Positions 44,237 to 55,466 of a DNA stretch of 64,000 bases are shown piece after piece. A program made the position numbers and the translations under genes. Origin of the DNA: Microstegium vimineum (Eukaryota; Streptophyta; Magnoliopsida; Poales; Poaceae); contig CM039120.1 in assembly GCA_022036555.1 (NCBI GenBank), positions 15,391,291-15,455,290 on the forward strand, given 5' to 3'. The notes under the pieces are model-generated. The model was not told where the DNA came from and ran no database searches. It saw only the letters and a program-made list of their open reading frames with translations. How positions within the stretch are numbered: the stretch's first letter is position 1; the number at the start of each line of letters is the position of its first letter.

Positions 44237-47200
44237 TCAACTACACCACAGGTTTTATAGAGCCACCAGTGAAGATTGGTTGAAATACACTACCAGAGAC
44301 TATAATTGCGAATGGGCGTTAGCTTTACCATAGACGCAAAGTTTTCACGTCTCAAAGTTTATGGTTGTGTCATAGTTGGGTTTTTTTTGCGCGTACATGA
44401 TGACTGTATCACTGATAAAAAAAATGATGTCTTTGGTGTGATCGTTATCACAAACCCTAAGATGGGAATTTCATGCATAGTAATGATATTGAAGTCCATC
44501 TCAAATGTTTTCTACACCATTGGTGAGGTTTTGAATCACAGATCCATGGAATTTTTTTATACTCAAAGACAATCCTTATAGAAAGAGGCTTATTTGTGAT
44601 GTGAGCTATCTCAAATGACGATATGTGAATTTATGTCTCTAGTGACTGACATCATAGACAATGAATTCACATCTATAAACTGCACATAGTTTCTCAGTCA
44701 TTAGAGACGTGGTTCAGTCCTCTCTACATCTCTCATCAAGCAACATCAAAACAATAGCATACACACATCACATGTGCAATTCATACCACACATATATACA
44801 ATTATAGGCGCAATATAGATAAAAAATTAGCAACAACATATCATAGATACATTATATTGTGGTACCAATGAAAGGAGATTGAATTGCATATCTAATTTAG
44901 AGCCTATAAGGTTCCCCGTCAACACATGCCTTGCTTAGTTGTGGCACTACAGTTGTGGTGGATAAAGTGACCTCCATACTTGTGGCAAAAAGCTAGCACA
45001 TAAATGAACTAAAGAATCTTGTGGCTACCATAACTTACGCATGAACCAAATATGTGCCAGCCTTTGTGGTAGCCACACACATAGCTTGTCAAAGCAAGGC
45101 ATGGAACGAAACACCCCCTCAAAACTTAATACATAGGGTTCAATTTAAACTACCAAGAAAAAACATAAACTAGTCTGTCATAATGTACACTTAAGAATTT
45201 TCTAGTGTGCTCTAATTACCCTTAGCCCTTAAAGAGTTTGGCAACATAGAGCCAATCCTATCAACTAGCCTATAGATAATAAAGTAAGGTAAAGGTCACA
45301 AAAGTAAAGCATAGTTGGAAGCTACAAACATGCCACGTAAAGAGCTAAGGATATAAAAAGGGCAAACTCCCAAAGACGCGGTGATGTATCATGTGGTATC
45401 GACTATTGAATCACAATCTATACTCCACATTAAAGCTCCATCAAAGCACACTCCCAATCATGGTGTTTTCCGCTCAATTTCTACTAGGGTGTTAGATTGC
45501 CACACAAGACCTCCACCAACCAATGATAGCGTCATGAGTCACCTCACAATTTCCACCATTGGTAAAAAATAGTCATAGTGTCAAATTGCAAACCAAATAC
45601 AAGTGAGTCACCTAGTCTCACAACCTCCACATGATCCCATACACCTTGATGTTGTATCCATTATGGAGATTTAATCCACATGAGGGAAAGGGTCTCCTCT
45701 CCCCCTACACACCAATATGACACTACTCCACACTGAGAATGGAGGCTCACTGCCTTGAAGGGTACCTCACCTTCATTGAAAGTCCAAAAAAACTCAAGAG
45801 ATCTAGGTTGCTAGGACACATGAGCAACCTGTCTTAATCACTCAAAATCTCAACCTCTAAGGCCTAAAGCTCACAAGGACGAACTAGGGTGTTTATCCCC
45901 TTAGAGGGTGGATGGAGTCTACAAATATTTTCTCTAACTTGTAAGCCTTGGAAAGTGCACCATACTCAAGAAAGTGAGGCAACCTCAGATGTCGGTCTCA
46001 TGTTGTACTTTTCTTCTATGAGACCATCCAGTGCCTCGATCTTCTTTGATATGCGCAATAAATGATATATTGTTGTCCACTTTCCTCACCAGATACTCTA
46101 ACGCATGCCTTTGCATAGTGTCATTTAGTGGCCAAGTCTTTTGACATTGCCGGATGATCCATCAACCTTCTGCGCGTTCATGCTAGACTGTCCTATGAGT
46201 GTTGTAGCACATATTCCGACGTGGAATATTCCTTTGGACCGTTCTCTTCTTGAATTGCCCCAATCTATTTTTCTTGTGTTTATGGTTATAGGTTTTGGGA
46301 GCAATCTACTCACTACAGGTAGAATATATAAATATACATATATAATCCTTGTTTTGTGTTTTCTCATAACCTAGTTGCACTTGGGCAAAAAATTACATAT
46401 ATGGTCGATATGAACATCTAGATGACTTGGCTCTAACCAGATAATGCAGGCCCACAATCTACTGCAAGTTCTAGAAATTTTTAGAACACATATTCAAATC
46501 CCACCCTGCTCTAGCCAATATCTCAATCCTTTCATAAGCATCACATATGTATATTTTGAGTTAGTTCTTTTACGTGTTAGTAATAGTAGGAGTGTCATAA
46601 AAGAAAATAGAAGTGGCTAATTTATTAGAAGCGTATATAGAGGTAATTGATACTTTGGGTTATTATTTTCATAATGATAGATGCAAACAATTTAGATACA
46701 AAGAGATTATTTTATAATGTATAATCCATTTTCTAACCTCTAGATTGCATGTCAATCAATTTTTAACTCTAAACTATGAAATCGGGTATCGGACACCCTT
46801 CAACTCTTGAAACTAGACAAACATTGGTTCTATAGTTGGTTTCAAAGGTGCTTATATTTTTTAAAAATTAAAACAAAAAACTAGTTTAATCTCTAAAAAT
46901 GTATTACTAATTTATGTTAAATAAAAAATGTATTACCAATTTATGTTAATTCAGACAAAAAATGTATAACTAATTTATATTTTTCAAAGGTAATATATTT
47001 TTTCTAAAACCACTTTACTTTTTTTAATATATTGACAATTAGGTAATTTAAGATAAAATTTGAGGGTTGTGGCATTTTATTTCCATTATGGTGGATGTGG
47101 GTAATTTAAAAACAAATTAAAACCAATTGTTACTATTGATAATGATGATTATTGTATACAAAATTGATGGTAGGTTATTTGTGTTTTTTATAAGAAACTA

Positions 47201-48390
47201 TATTTTGTAGGATTAGTGTGAAGGCCATAAAAATCTTCAATCAGAATGAAACCAAAAGGATTTTGTGGAAATTGAGAACACACTAGCCCTTCTGTTGCTC
47301 CATCCTTATCTATGAGTACCCTTTGCATAACGATGTCCATCATGCCCAATTCCCTGGGCAAAATTGTCATTTCCAAGTGCTCTTTTGTTAGATAACTTGT
47401 ATATAATCTTTCAACATAGAAGGACATGATAAAATGTTGACAACAATATGCTGAGTTATCATTGGACATATTAGACCGGCCCAATAAATCACTACTATGT
47501 AAAATATTTATAGAGGCAGTTGTGAAGCATCTATAGGAGCGATTGACTAACCGCCTCTACTAGTCCTTTTCAATGGACTAGATTTTGTTTTGCGAAATAC
47601 ACGTGCGTGCCACTGTAGGGGATTAAAACCCAAGACGTCAAATCTTGTGCATAGGTGTCTTAATCTCTCCATCTTAAAGTCACTTATGATTACCTGTTGA
47701 ATAGTGTCATCCCATACCTGCATCTACCGAATAAAATTCTATATGTTAAAATACTATATAGACCAAACCATACTACAAGAATCATTAGTTTTTCAAATAT
47801 TTATGAATTAAAATGAACAATAATAACATACCATTAAAACTTAACTAATTAATATAGTTAATAGTCATATAGATCATCTGGATACATATTTTCATAGTCA
47901 TATATAGATAGGCTCACATCCTCTCTCTCTCTCCCCGATGATAGAGATTTTTATCCATGAGCATATCCATGGAGAAAGGACTTCACAACAAAAAAATTTG
48001 TAGATCTCATCGATAGTAACAACTTTGATATAGAAAGTATCTTTATTTAGCACATTTGAAAAAAAAAAGATTTTCATGGGACCATAATATGCCGTTGAGG
48101 ATTTATATTATTTTCTAAGTATTTTAATAATTTAAAATATAAAAAACTCAAAACTATAAAGTTGTAAATCTTATTGATAACTACTACTTTGATATAAAAG
48201 TATTTTCATTTGACACCATATAATAAAGATATTTTTTTAATACGACAAGTGCAGGTACACGAAATTGCATATTATTTTTTAGCACCTTAACATCCTTAAA
48301 TGAAAAAAACCTCTAAACTAGAAAGTCATAGGTCTTATTTGTCACTATAATTTTTTGAAAAATTATGTCTTATCACGCTACTTATGATGA
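44237..48390. other. A+T-rich intergenic region without recognisable genes
   Basis: No ORF here resembles a known protein. Two CACTA-like starts (CACTACCAGAGAC near 44289; CACTACTATG near 47490, the latter followed by an inverted repeat TAGAGGCAGTT/AACCGCCTCTA at about 47510-47560) hint at decayed CACTA elements, but I could not find matching opposite ends. A minus-strand frame at 47188-47484 (98 codons) is unidentified. Confidence 0.4.
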
Positions 48391-48421
48391 CTAGTATATT
48401 TGCCCGTGCTAACGCTACGGT
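48391..48421 (-). mobile_element. Helitron 3' terminus
   Basis: On the minus strand this ends ACGGGCAAATATACTAG after CGTAGCGTTAGC, close to the grass Helitron 3' consensus with its short hairpin and CTAG end. The plus-strand base before CTAG is A, as expected. The element extends to higher coordinates. I could not place its 5' end. Confidence 0.55.
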
Positions 48422-50298
48422 TTTTTTTAGAGAAATATTTTTAAAAAACATTTGTTTACACAACTCGGTGGTTGCGGCGGCGGCACCTCGGCGGGGGTAT
48501 TCGGTGTCGAGGCCGAGGATTGTGTCACCTACTGGCTCATTCAGTCATGTGTCTCCTTCGATTCTTCCTCTCCCTGTCTCTCCTCTTGCTAGCTCCGATC
48601 CACAAGCATGCATCGTCACTACTATTCGAGCTGCTGACAACTAACGTAAATCACCGTGACCGGAGCAGGAAGCCCCACACCGCCGGGCCCTGGGAAGGCA
48701 ACGGCAAAGGAGATGGAACGGAGACTGTGAGATCGAGTTGTGTGCGACTATACGTACAACTTTGTTTCTTTCCATTCCATTCCATTGGCGAGCAGCGCGG
48801 ATCGACATAAGGATCAGAATGAAGTAGCATATATATATATATATGAAACTCCTTTATACTCTCGCGTGTATCTACTCCACCTACATACACACGAGACCAC
48901 GAGCGTCTAGCTAGTCGCACTCACGGACGTATCTAACGGGCCGATGACGCCGTTCCACACTAGTGGCTGGTTGTTAGCGGGTTTGAAAGCGCTGACCCGT
49001 CCCGTTAATTGATGTTGTATATATATGAAAAATAATAGTCAATATTCGGCGGCGTCTGAATCTGAGGCGTGGCGGCCGGCCGCTCGGCGAGATCGCCGCA
49101 GCCGCACTCCGGCGGTGAGGCCATCCTCACGCGCAGGGCACCGCATAGCGGCTTCGCGGCCCTCCCCGGACGCACTACACCACCAACCCATGTCGTAGGC
49201 GTCCCTGGCGGTGGCGGCGGCCATCCCGCACGTCGCCCCGCGACGGCCACGCGCGCGGCCAGCCGGCCAACCACGCAAGGACGACGTTACTTGCCTCTGG
49301 TGGGATCCCTCCCCTACGGATTCTGCCGCAACACTACTCGCCTCCCTCAACGGTGGCGACGCCGAACCCTTCCTTCGCGGATCTGGCAGCGATGGCCTCT
49401 CCCCTTCACCTTCCTTCGCGGATCCGGCAGCGATGGCCTCTCCCCTTCACCTGGTGGTCGTGTTCATCGACTAGCTACGACAGTGTCCGCTGCCTTCGGT
49501 CCAACCTGGCGGCAAAGGAGCACGGCGCCTCCGCTCCAACCTGGAGTCGACGGTCGTTCCCTCTACTACACATCGCGGCGGGCTGTCCCCTCCACACGGC
49601 AGCAGATCTGACGACCGGTTGTCCTCCACCTCGACGGTCGGTATTCCCCAGCTCCCTTGTCGGCAAACCCTGCGAATCCATCAAGACTGCGGATGTGATG
49701 GCATCTTCGTTTTCCATCTGGCAGCGGCGTGTCCTGACCTGCGAGCATGGCATCTCTTGACAGGCCACTTTGTGGATCCGGTCGCGATGTCTGCTGCCCT
49801 CCACCTTCCTTGCCTGCTGTGTGATGAACATGTATACACTGATGGTGATTCTTGGAAGAAGTCAGGTCCCTGACTCTGTGAGCTATGCCCTTCCCCTGCC
49901 TTTTGGTCGTCTAAAGCTAAAACACTGCCCACCTATGTGGCTGTGTCATTACATCGAATGATATCCGTGTTGATTAGGGATGGGAGCAGAATAGGGAAAT
50001 TGAGATTGGGATGAAAAAATTGCTGGTTCGAGATGGGGAAGAGTGGGAAATTACATTGAGATTGTTTTGCCGTTTGATCTGTAGGTGAGACATTATTATC
50101 GGTAGTAGTATCTAATGAGTATTTTTTTTCAGATTCATGAGTTTCCTGCTTTGGCAGCGGCAAAGTTGCGCTCTCTGTTTCTTGGCTCTTCTACTGAATT
50201 GGTACCAAATTACACTCCAACATGCCTTGTTATCATATAATAAATCTGAACTTATGTGTCTTCATAATTTTAATTGGAATCCATAATCAATAATTAAG
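48422..50298. other. GC-rich stretch, probably Helitron cargo; no gene identified
   Basis: GC-rich islands (48460-48800 and about 49040-49900) sit in A+T-rich surroundings directly inside the Helitron end. Several overlapping frames are open on both strands, none with a motif I recognise. A perfect-looking two-copy 41-bp repeat lies at 49369-49450 (GGCAGCGATGGCCTCTCCCC in each). Captured exon fragments are plausible but unproved. Confidence 0.4.
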
Positions 50299-50428
50299 AG
50301 TATGCTTAGATACTGTTTTTCCAAATATGAGTATGTTTAGATACCTTTTCAGCTAAGTGTATGTTTCCATACCTTTCTTGATCATAGTATCGTTTGATAT
50401 TTTTCATATTGTAGTATAACTCGATACT
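50299..50428. repeat. Array of 16-nt interrupted palindromes AGTAT-N6-ATACT, cluster 1
   Basis: Five units start at 50299, 50330, 50358, 50386 and 50413, spaced 27-31 bp. Two are perfect (50299-50314 and 50413-50428) and the others have one or two changes in the ten palindromic positions. The six central bases and the spacers differ between units. No ORF covers the array. Confidence 0.75.
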
Positions 50429-50897
50429 TTTTTTCAGATCGCACTATAGTAAAAAGCTTGCATAAGAGGGCATCCAGGTTCCGTCTTCTAAATTTTCTTG
50501 GACATATGACAAGATTTTTTCTGATTGATTTAGCATCATCATGTTCATGAAGGACTTGGAGTATACGAGGGATGAGTATGGCACGGTGAAGTAGCAAGTT
50601 CAGAGCTTGTAGTTAAAGCTATCTTGTAGTGACTGTACATATATATGTTCAGTTTAGATAACTTTTGTCAGCCTGTAAATGTAGTTGAATGGCATATCAG
50701 TTTGCAATCTAAATTATAGATAGAGATACTGTCATCAACTCGAGAATGCTTGCTTCTGTAAATGGACCAGTCTCAAGAAATTAGAAGTGACTATATATAT
50801 GTGCATAGCAAAGGGAGTATATAGTTTGACTCCCTGGTAAAAAGATGTACACGTACTCCTCAAAATTGTATACACCATACATAATCTTTTGTAAAGT

Positions 50898-51325
50898 AGT
50901 ATGTATGCATACTCTCTTTTCAAAAGTATGTGCTAATACTAGCTCGTATCAAAAAAGTATGCACGTATATTATTTTTCCTCATCAAAACTCCTTTAATTA
51001 GTGATGTACACACTTGATTTTAATGTATGTACCGATACTCATGTCAAAAAGTATATACGCATACTAGTTTATAAAAAAAAGTATAAAGACATACATACTA
51101 CCGTACTATCCTGGAGCACAAGTATGAAGATATACTCATTTTTATAAGTATCCTATCATACTTCTAATAAAAAGATATGAACGCATACTATCTTCCATAT
51201 ATATATGGATATACTACCTAGCATGTATCCACGCATGATCTTAGCGTATATGGACATACTCTAATAAAAAAATGATATGACTTTCGATCTACATAGACCT
51301 GGAGCAGCAAGTATGAAGACGTACT
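50898..51325. repeat. Array of 16-nt interrupted palindromes AGTAT-N6-ATACT, cluster 2
   Basis: Perfect units lie at 50898-50913, 50925-50940, 51050-51065, 51121-51136 and 51147-51162. Units with one or two changes lie at 50956, 51024, 51080, 51174, 51200, 51245 and 51310. Start-to-start distances cluster at 26-31 bp. The half-sites and their 16-nt frame are conserved while the centre and the spacers vary. Confidence 0.75.
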
Positions 51326-51529
51326 AATGCAGACGTGCCTACAATAACAAACCCAGCGTCATGATCCGGTTTTCACGGTCATTATCTCCAGAAAAATACA
51401 GTTGCTATACCGCCGCCGTCTAAAGTCTAATTGGGCTACGTTTCTCAGCCCCTTAAGCATCGCCTAACTGCCGGAGGTTCCGCGATGCGTTTAGCTTCCG
51501 TGAGAGTAGATACTCGCGCGTGTAGGAAA

Positions 51530-51532
<3 letters not shown>

Positions 51533-51608
<76 letters not shown>
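51533..51608. repeat. AT dinucleotide microsatellite, 76 bp
   Basis: Thirty-eight uninterrupted AT units. Open frames across it (Ile-Tyr repeats) are artefacts. Confidence 0.98.
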
Positions 51609-51611
<3 letters not shown>

Positions 51612-51735
51612 GTTCTCATCCTTAGATGAATGCTTCAAATTCAATTCAATTGGTGTTTGAGTAATTTACATGAGTCCAGGTTGCCGATCGCAGAAGCAAC
51701 AAAACAGTGAAGCTAATTTGGTACAGTCATGCATC

Positions 51736-54700
51736 CGGTGGCGAATCCGGGACAAAAAATAATCTATGGCGAACTTTGTAATGCTAGTTTTTTTTTTTGC
51801 AAAGCAACCGTATAAAATATAAAAGGGAATATCTAAAAAAATGACGATCTATCCATGACCATGTCACAATCTCATAATTTATGTTTTTAAACTCTAAAAA
51901 TAAACCAAATTGCATATTCTAGTGACGGTGAATGAACATACCAATTGAAGAACACTAATTATGTCGTGGAGATCGTGGCAAATTCATTCTCCGCCTTTTG
52001 ATGGCTTGAAACCGCTTCATAATCGCTTCATCATCAAGTCCTTTAAATATCTCATGCTCAGTATAGCATATCATCAAATCATTGAGCCAATCAATCAGCT
52101 ATCTTGTTACGCAAATCCGTCTTGATAATCTTCATAACTGAGAAGACTCTTTCAACGGCACCGGAAGGAGCAAAGAGAGCTCAATAAGGCGATAGACTGA
52201 TGGAAACATTGTATGTCTCTCAGTTTCCACCATCTTCATTGCTAAACTTCCAATATTAGTGCAACCACTAAAATAAGGATTTCTCCTAATATGATCAACA
52301 AAGAGCTGTAGTTGATCACTTGATCCCTTGTAGATCCACGATCACTAATGGAGAAGTCACTATCATAGATATTTGTTAGTCGAGCAAGCCTTTTGACATC
52401 AAACTTTGAGAAAGATTGCCTTGGGTCTAGGCAAGAAAAACTAACAAGTAAGTCTGTAGAGACCTCATTGAAGCGGTGATCCATCTCGGTATTTATGGCA
52501 TCTAATGCAGCATAGAAAGTATCTACACGATAATGATGACCTTTCGTAACCATTATCCTTTTTTCTTGCCTTGATCGACCCCATCTTGGCATTGGTGCTT
52601 CCATATTTGGTACAACAATTTGCTTTTCATCACAAAAGGTTTTAACTTCAGCAAATAATGACTCCCAACCATTATTCCTCAGTTCAATCAACCTTGCTTT
52701 CACATCAACAAGCAAAAACATGGCTTGAACAATATTCTGATCTTTCTTTTGCAAAAGAAGTGACAACTCATTTGTAACCCGGAATTTTTTTAACATCAGC
52801 TTCATAATGAAAACAAAATTAAAACTCTCCATTATGTGAACCAAACCTTCAGCATTATTTGCTTGGCGCTTCTCTTGACTCACAAAGACCAACACTGGTA
52901 TAATTGCATTCCACATTGATTCCATGCGAAGCAATGTGTTATAATGTGAGCCCCATCTAGTGTCTTCGAGTCTAACCAAAGTAGTATCTTGATGCTTGCC
53001 TCTTCCTGAAATTATCTGACCAGTACCCAATGCAGCTAAAATATTTTCACGATGTTGTTGAACAAGTAAATCCTTCCTCTTGCAAGAAGCACTAGTGTTG
53101 GTCACAATCAAATTGACATAGTCAAAAAAATCCTTTATTCCTGTACAACATTCACTGATGGCAACTACAACCAATTGCAATTGGTGTGTAAAGCAATGAA
53201 CGTAGAAGGCATATGGGTTGTCATCACGGATCAGTTTTTGCAAGCCATTAAACTCCCCTCTCATGTTGGATGCTCCATCATATCCTTGTCCACGCATCCT
53301 AGCAATTGGTAAATTATGACTATCAAGCATCTCAACAAAAGCACTCTTCAATGCAGCTGCTGAGGTCTCTTTAATATGTTTTATTCTCAAAAATCTCTCC
53401 ATAACCTGTCCTTTATTATTTATAAACCTGCATCATAATTCACACATGGTAGTTTGATACTAGTTAGTTAATGCATCAATAGGCAACTAAATTAGCAAAA
53501 AAGAAAATATCAATTTAGCTTATAATTACAACCATTTTCTCTTTGATTGATATATCACGTGACTCATCAATAAGGACAGAGAAAAGACCACTCCCCATCT
53601 CGCCTATTATAACTTGGGTGACCTCTTGTGCACAACATTTTGCAAGGTCCTTCTGAATACTAGGAGCAAGCATTTGACAATTTTCTGGGCACAACTCTTC
53701 AAATGCAATTCTTACATCCTCCTTATCTTTGTACCAATCAATCATTTCTCGATAATTGCCCTTGTTTAGAGAGGAATCAGATTCATCATGCCCTCGAAAA
53801 GAATGACCTTGCATAATGAGAAATCTTGCACAATCCAGAGCAGCAGTCAAACGGATTTTATATTTGATTTCAGATTCCTTGCTATAATTCCTCAACCTAG
53901 TGTCTACTGCCACCCTTGGATTCTTAAAATCATCACATCTTTTTCTTGCTGCACTATGCTGGCTTGCAACACCACCAACATGTAAAGGAAAAGCTTTCTA
54001 GGCATTTCTCCAAGTATTAAAGCCTTCCTTTGTGTAGACATCATGACCAAAATGACCATCTGTTGGTTCATCCTTAAAAAGGAAGCAGTAAAAGCAAAAA
54101 GCAGAATCCTTCTCCTTACTATATTCTAACCAATCATATTTTTTAAACCATGCTCCACAAAAACCCCTACCAGCTTTACTGCCTTCAGGCTTGCGAGGAA
54201 AAGGATGATCAACAGGTTGGGTTGGGCCCTTCAACAAATAAGCTCTCTTCACTTGATCTCTAATGTTTGGATGAAACTTCTCAATTGGGATACGAATTCC
54301 TGGATCGGAAATTATATGTTCTGGGCTAAACTCTGTAATGTACTCAACCTGTGCCTCTGTGTCTGCAATTGGAGTAGCATGTGATTCTGTCTCTGCAATT
54401 GGAGTTACTCCATCTTCTGTTGAATTTGAATTGGTTCTTCAGGTGGAGGAGTACTTGTTCCAAAAACAGTGCTAAAGTATCTCTTTAAGCCTACCACTAT
54501 CAATTAAAAATTCAGTAACCCAATTGATCCACTATGTATCAAATCAATCAAATTCACAGTAGATGGAAATATGGAATCAATTTAACTTACCTTTTCTTCT
54601 TTTTTCCCCTCTCCGTTCGTGCTCAATCTTCCATAGCACTTAGCAGCAGATAGCATCAGCACTTCAACAGTGATCGCGTGGTGCCGTCGCGGCGTCGCCG

Positions 54701-55045
54701 GTCCGCCGTGCGCGCAGCCAAGAAGCCAGACGAAGAGACGCAAAAAACGATCGCAATTCTGGCAACTGAAACGACGGCGTCGGACTCCCCAACCTGATAG
54801 CCTGAGCCTTCCATGTTTATATGGGCCATTGCAGTGCTGGGCTATTGGGCTTCGTCTTGTTATTATGTCACATGGCCCAAGCATTAACAGTCTATTATCA
54901 CCTTTAGTATCTTCTTCCTCGGCAGTCGGCAGGTGGATGCAAGCACCAGAAAGCAGTGCAGAAAGTTCGCTTCCTATGTCGCTGCTCCCGCCGGCGGGAG
55001 GTCTGGCGGCCGCCAGAGCTTGCCACATTGGTAAATCCGCCACTG
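51736..55045 (-). mobile_element. hAT-superfamily DNA transposon, 3310 bp, defective
   Basis: The element is flanked by a perfect 8-bp duplication CATGCATC (51728-51735 and 55046-55053), the length made by hAT transposases. The ends are CGGTGGCGAATCC on the left and, reverse-complemented, CAGTGGCGGATTT on the right, imperfect copies of the CAGTGGCGGA-type terminus known in plant hAT elements. It encodes a DUF4371/TTF-type transposase on the minus strand. The left terminus has lost the CAG start. Confidence 0.88.
51955..54480 (-). pseudogene. hAT transposase (TTF zinc finger, DUF4371, hAT dimerisation), broken
   Basis: On the minus strand: a TTF-type zinc-finger region (GFCGAWFKKYDWLEYSKEKD, then FCFYCFLFK) near 54080-54180; the DUF4371 part with LIDESRDISIKEKM near 53520-53580 and GQGYDGASNMRGEFNGLQ near 53245-53300; and the C-terminal dimerisation block (ERVFSVMKIIKTDLRNK) near 52100-52165, ending at stop 51955. 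These proteins cut and rejoin transposon ends. Damage: a stop at 53998-54000, a frameshift near 54420, at least two frameshifts near 52080-52240, and an intron (53518-53428) whose donor reads CTAAAT instead of GTAAAT. An upstream exon probably ends at 54595 (AAG followed by GTAAGT). Zinc finger MYM-type annotations in plants often denote this family. Confidence 0.87.
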
Positions 55046-55286
55046 CATGCATCTATACATGGATGTCATCGAATCGACACCTACAACCCTGTTCTAGTCA
55101 TGCTGGTGAGTTCTGTTGTCGGACCTGATACAGTAACAAGATTTCCCTTCCGTTTCCTCACCGACGGTACCGAAGCAGCCATAAAAGGCTAAAAGTTTGG
55201 AACACAAACATCATATCAGATACCTATAACATAAATACCATGTTAGACAACACACATCAAGGATGAAAAAAATCAAATTAACTTAC

Positions 55287-55466
55287 TAATTTTGTCAATC
55301 GTTGCAACCATTTTCTGGAGTTCATCTGGCCAAATGTCAGTACAGTGTGTAAATCCAAAATAAATAAAAAATAAAGCAGAGTCCATTTGGCCAAGAAATC
55401 CTTTTTCACTAACAGGTTTGAGTTCATGATTCAGAAGCTTGAATGGGCCACCAATGGATGGAGTGC
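55287..55466 (-). pseudogene. SCO1: Single decayed exon of SCO1/HCC1 copper chaperone
   Basis: The minus-strand exon, bounded by TTTAG and A/GTAAGT, encodes TPSIGGPFKLLNHELKPVSE, KGFLG, and FGFTHCTDIWPDELQKMVA ending TIDKI. This is the thioredoxin-like core of SCO1, the inner-membrane protein that delivers copper to cytochrome c oxidase. The copper-binding CxxxC reads CTDIW here: the second Cys (TGC) has become Trp (TGG). The conserved KWTLLYF before FGF is replaced in the reading frame by unrelated residues, owing to compensating insertions. I found no other SCO1 exon nearby. It is either a transduplicated exon or the remains of a gene copy. Confidence 0.82.

Noticed and set aside
47188..47484. 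98-codon minus-strand frame
   Set aside because: Not GC-driven, but I recognise no family and see no promoter or splice context. Left as an unknown open frame.
44289..47560. CACTA-like termini near 44289 and 47490
   Set aside because: The CACTA pentamer and an inverted repeat are visible, but no matching opposite ends, 3-bp duplications or transposase were found.
49069..49760. GC-rich open frames of up to 180 codons
   Set aside because: Several frames are open on both strands and a 41-bp duplication lies within. They may be captured gene pieces, but I cannot name or support a product.
50299..51325. CRISPR-like array
   Set aside because: Regularly spaced short palindromes recall CRISPR, but the repeats are only 16 nt with a variable centre, the spacers are ~10-15 nt, the genome is a plant nuclear genome and there are no cas genes.
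51431..51644. Open frames rich in Ile and Tyr
   Set aside because: They translate the AT microsatellite at 51533-51608.
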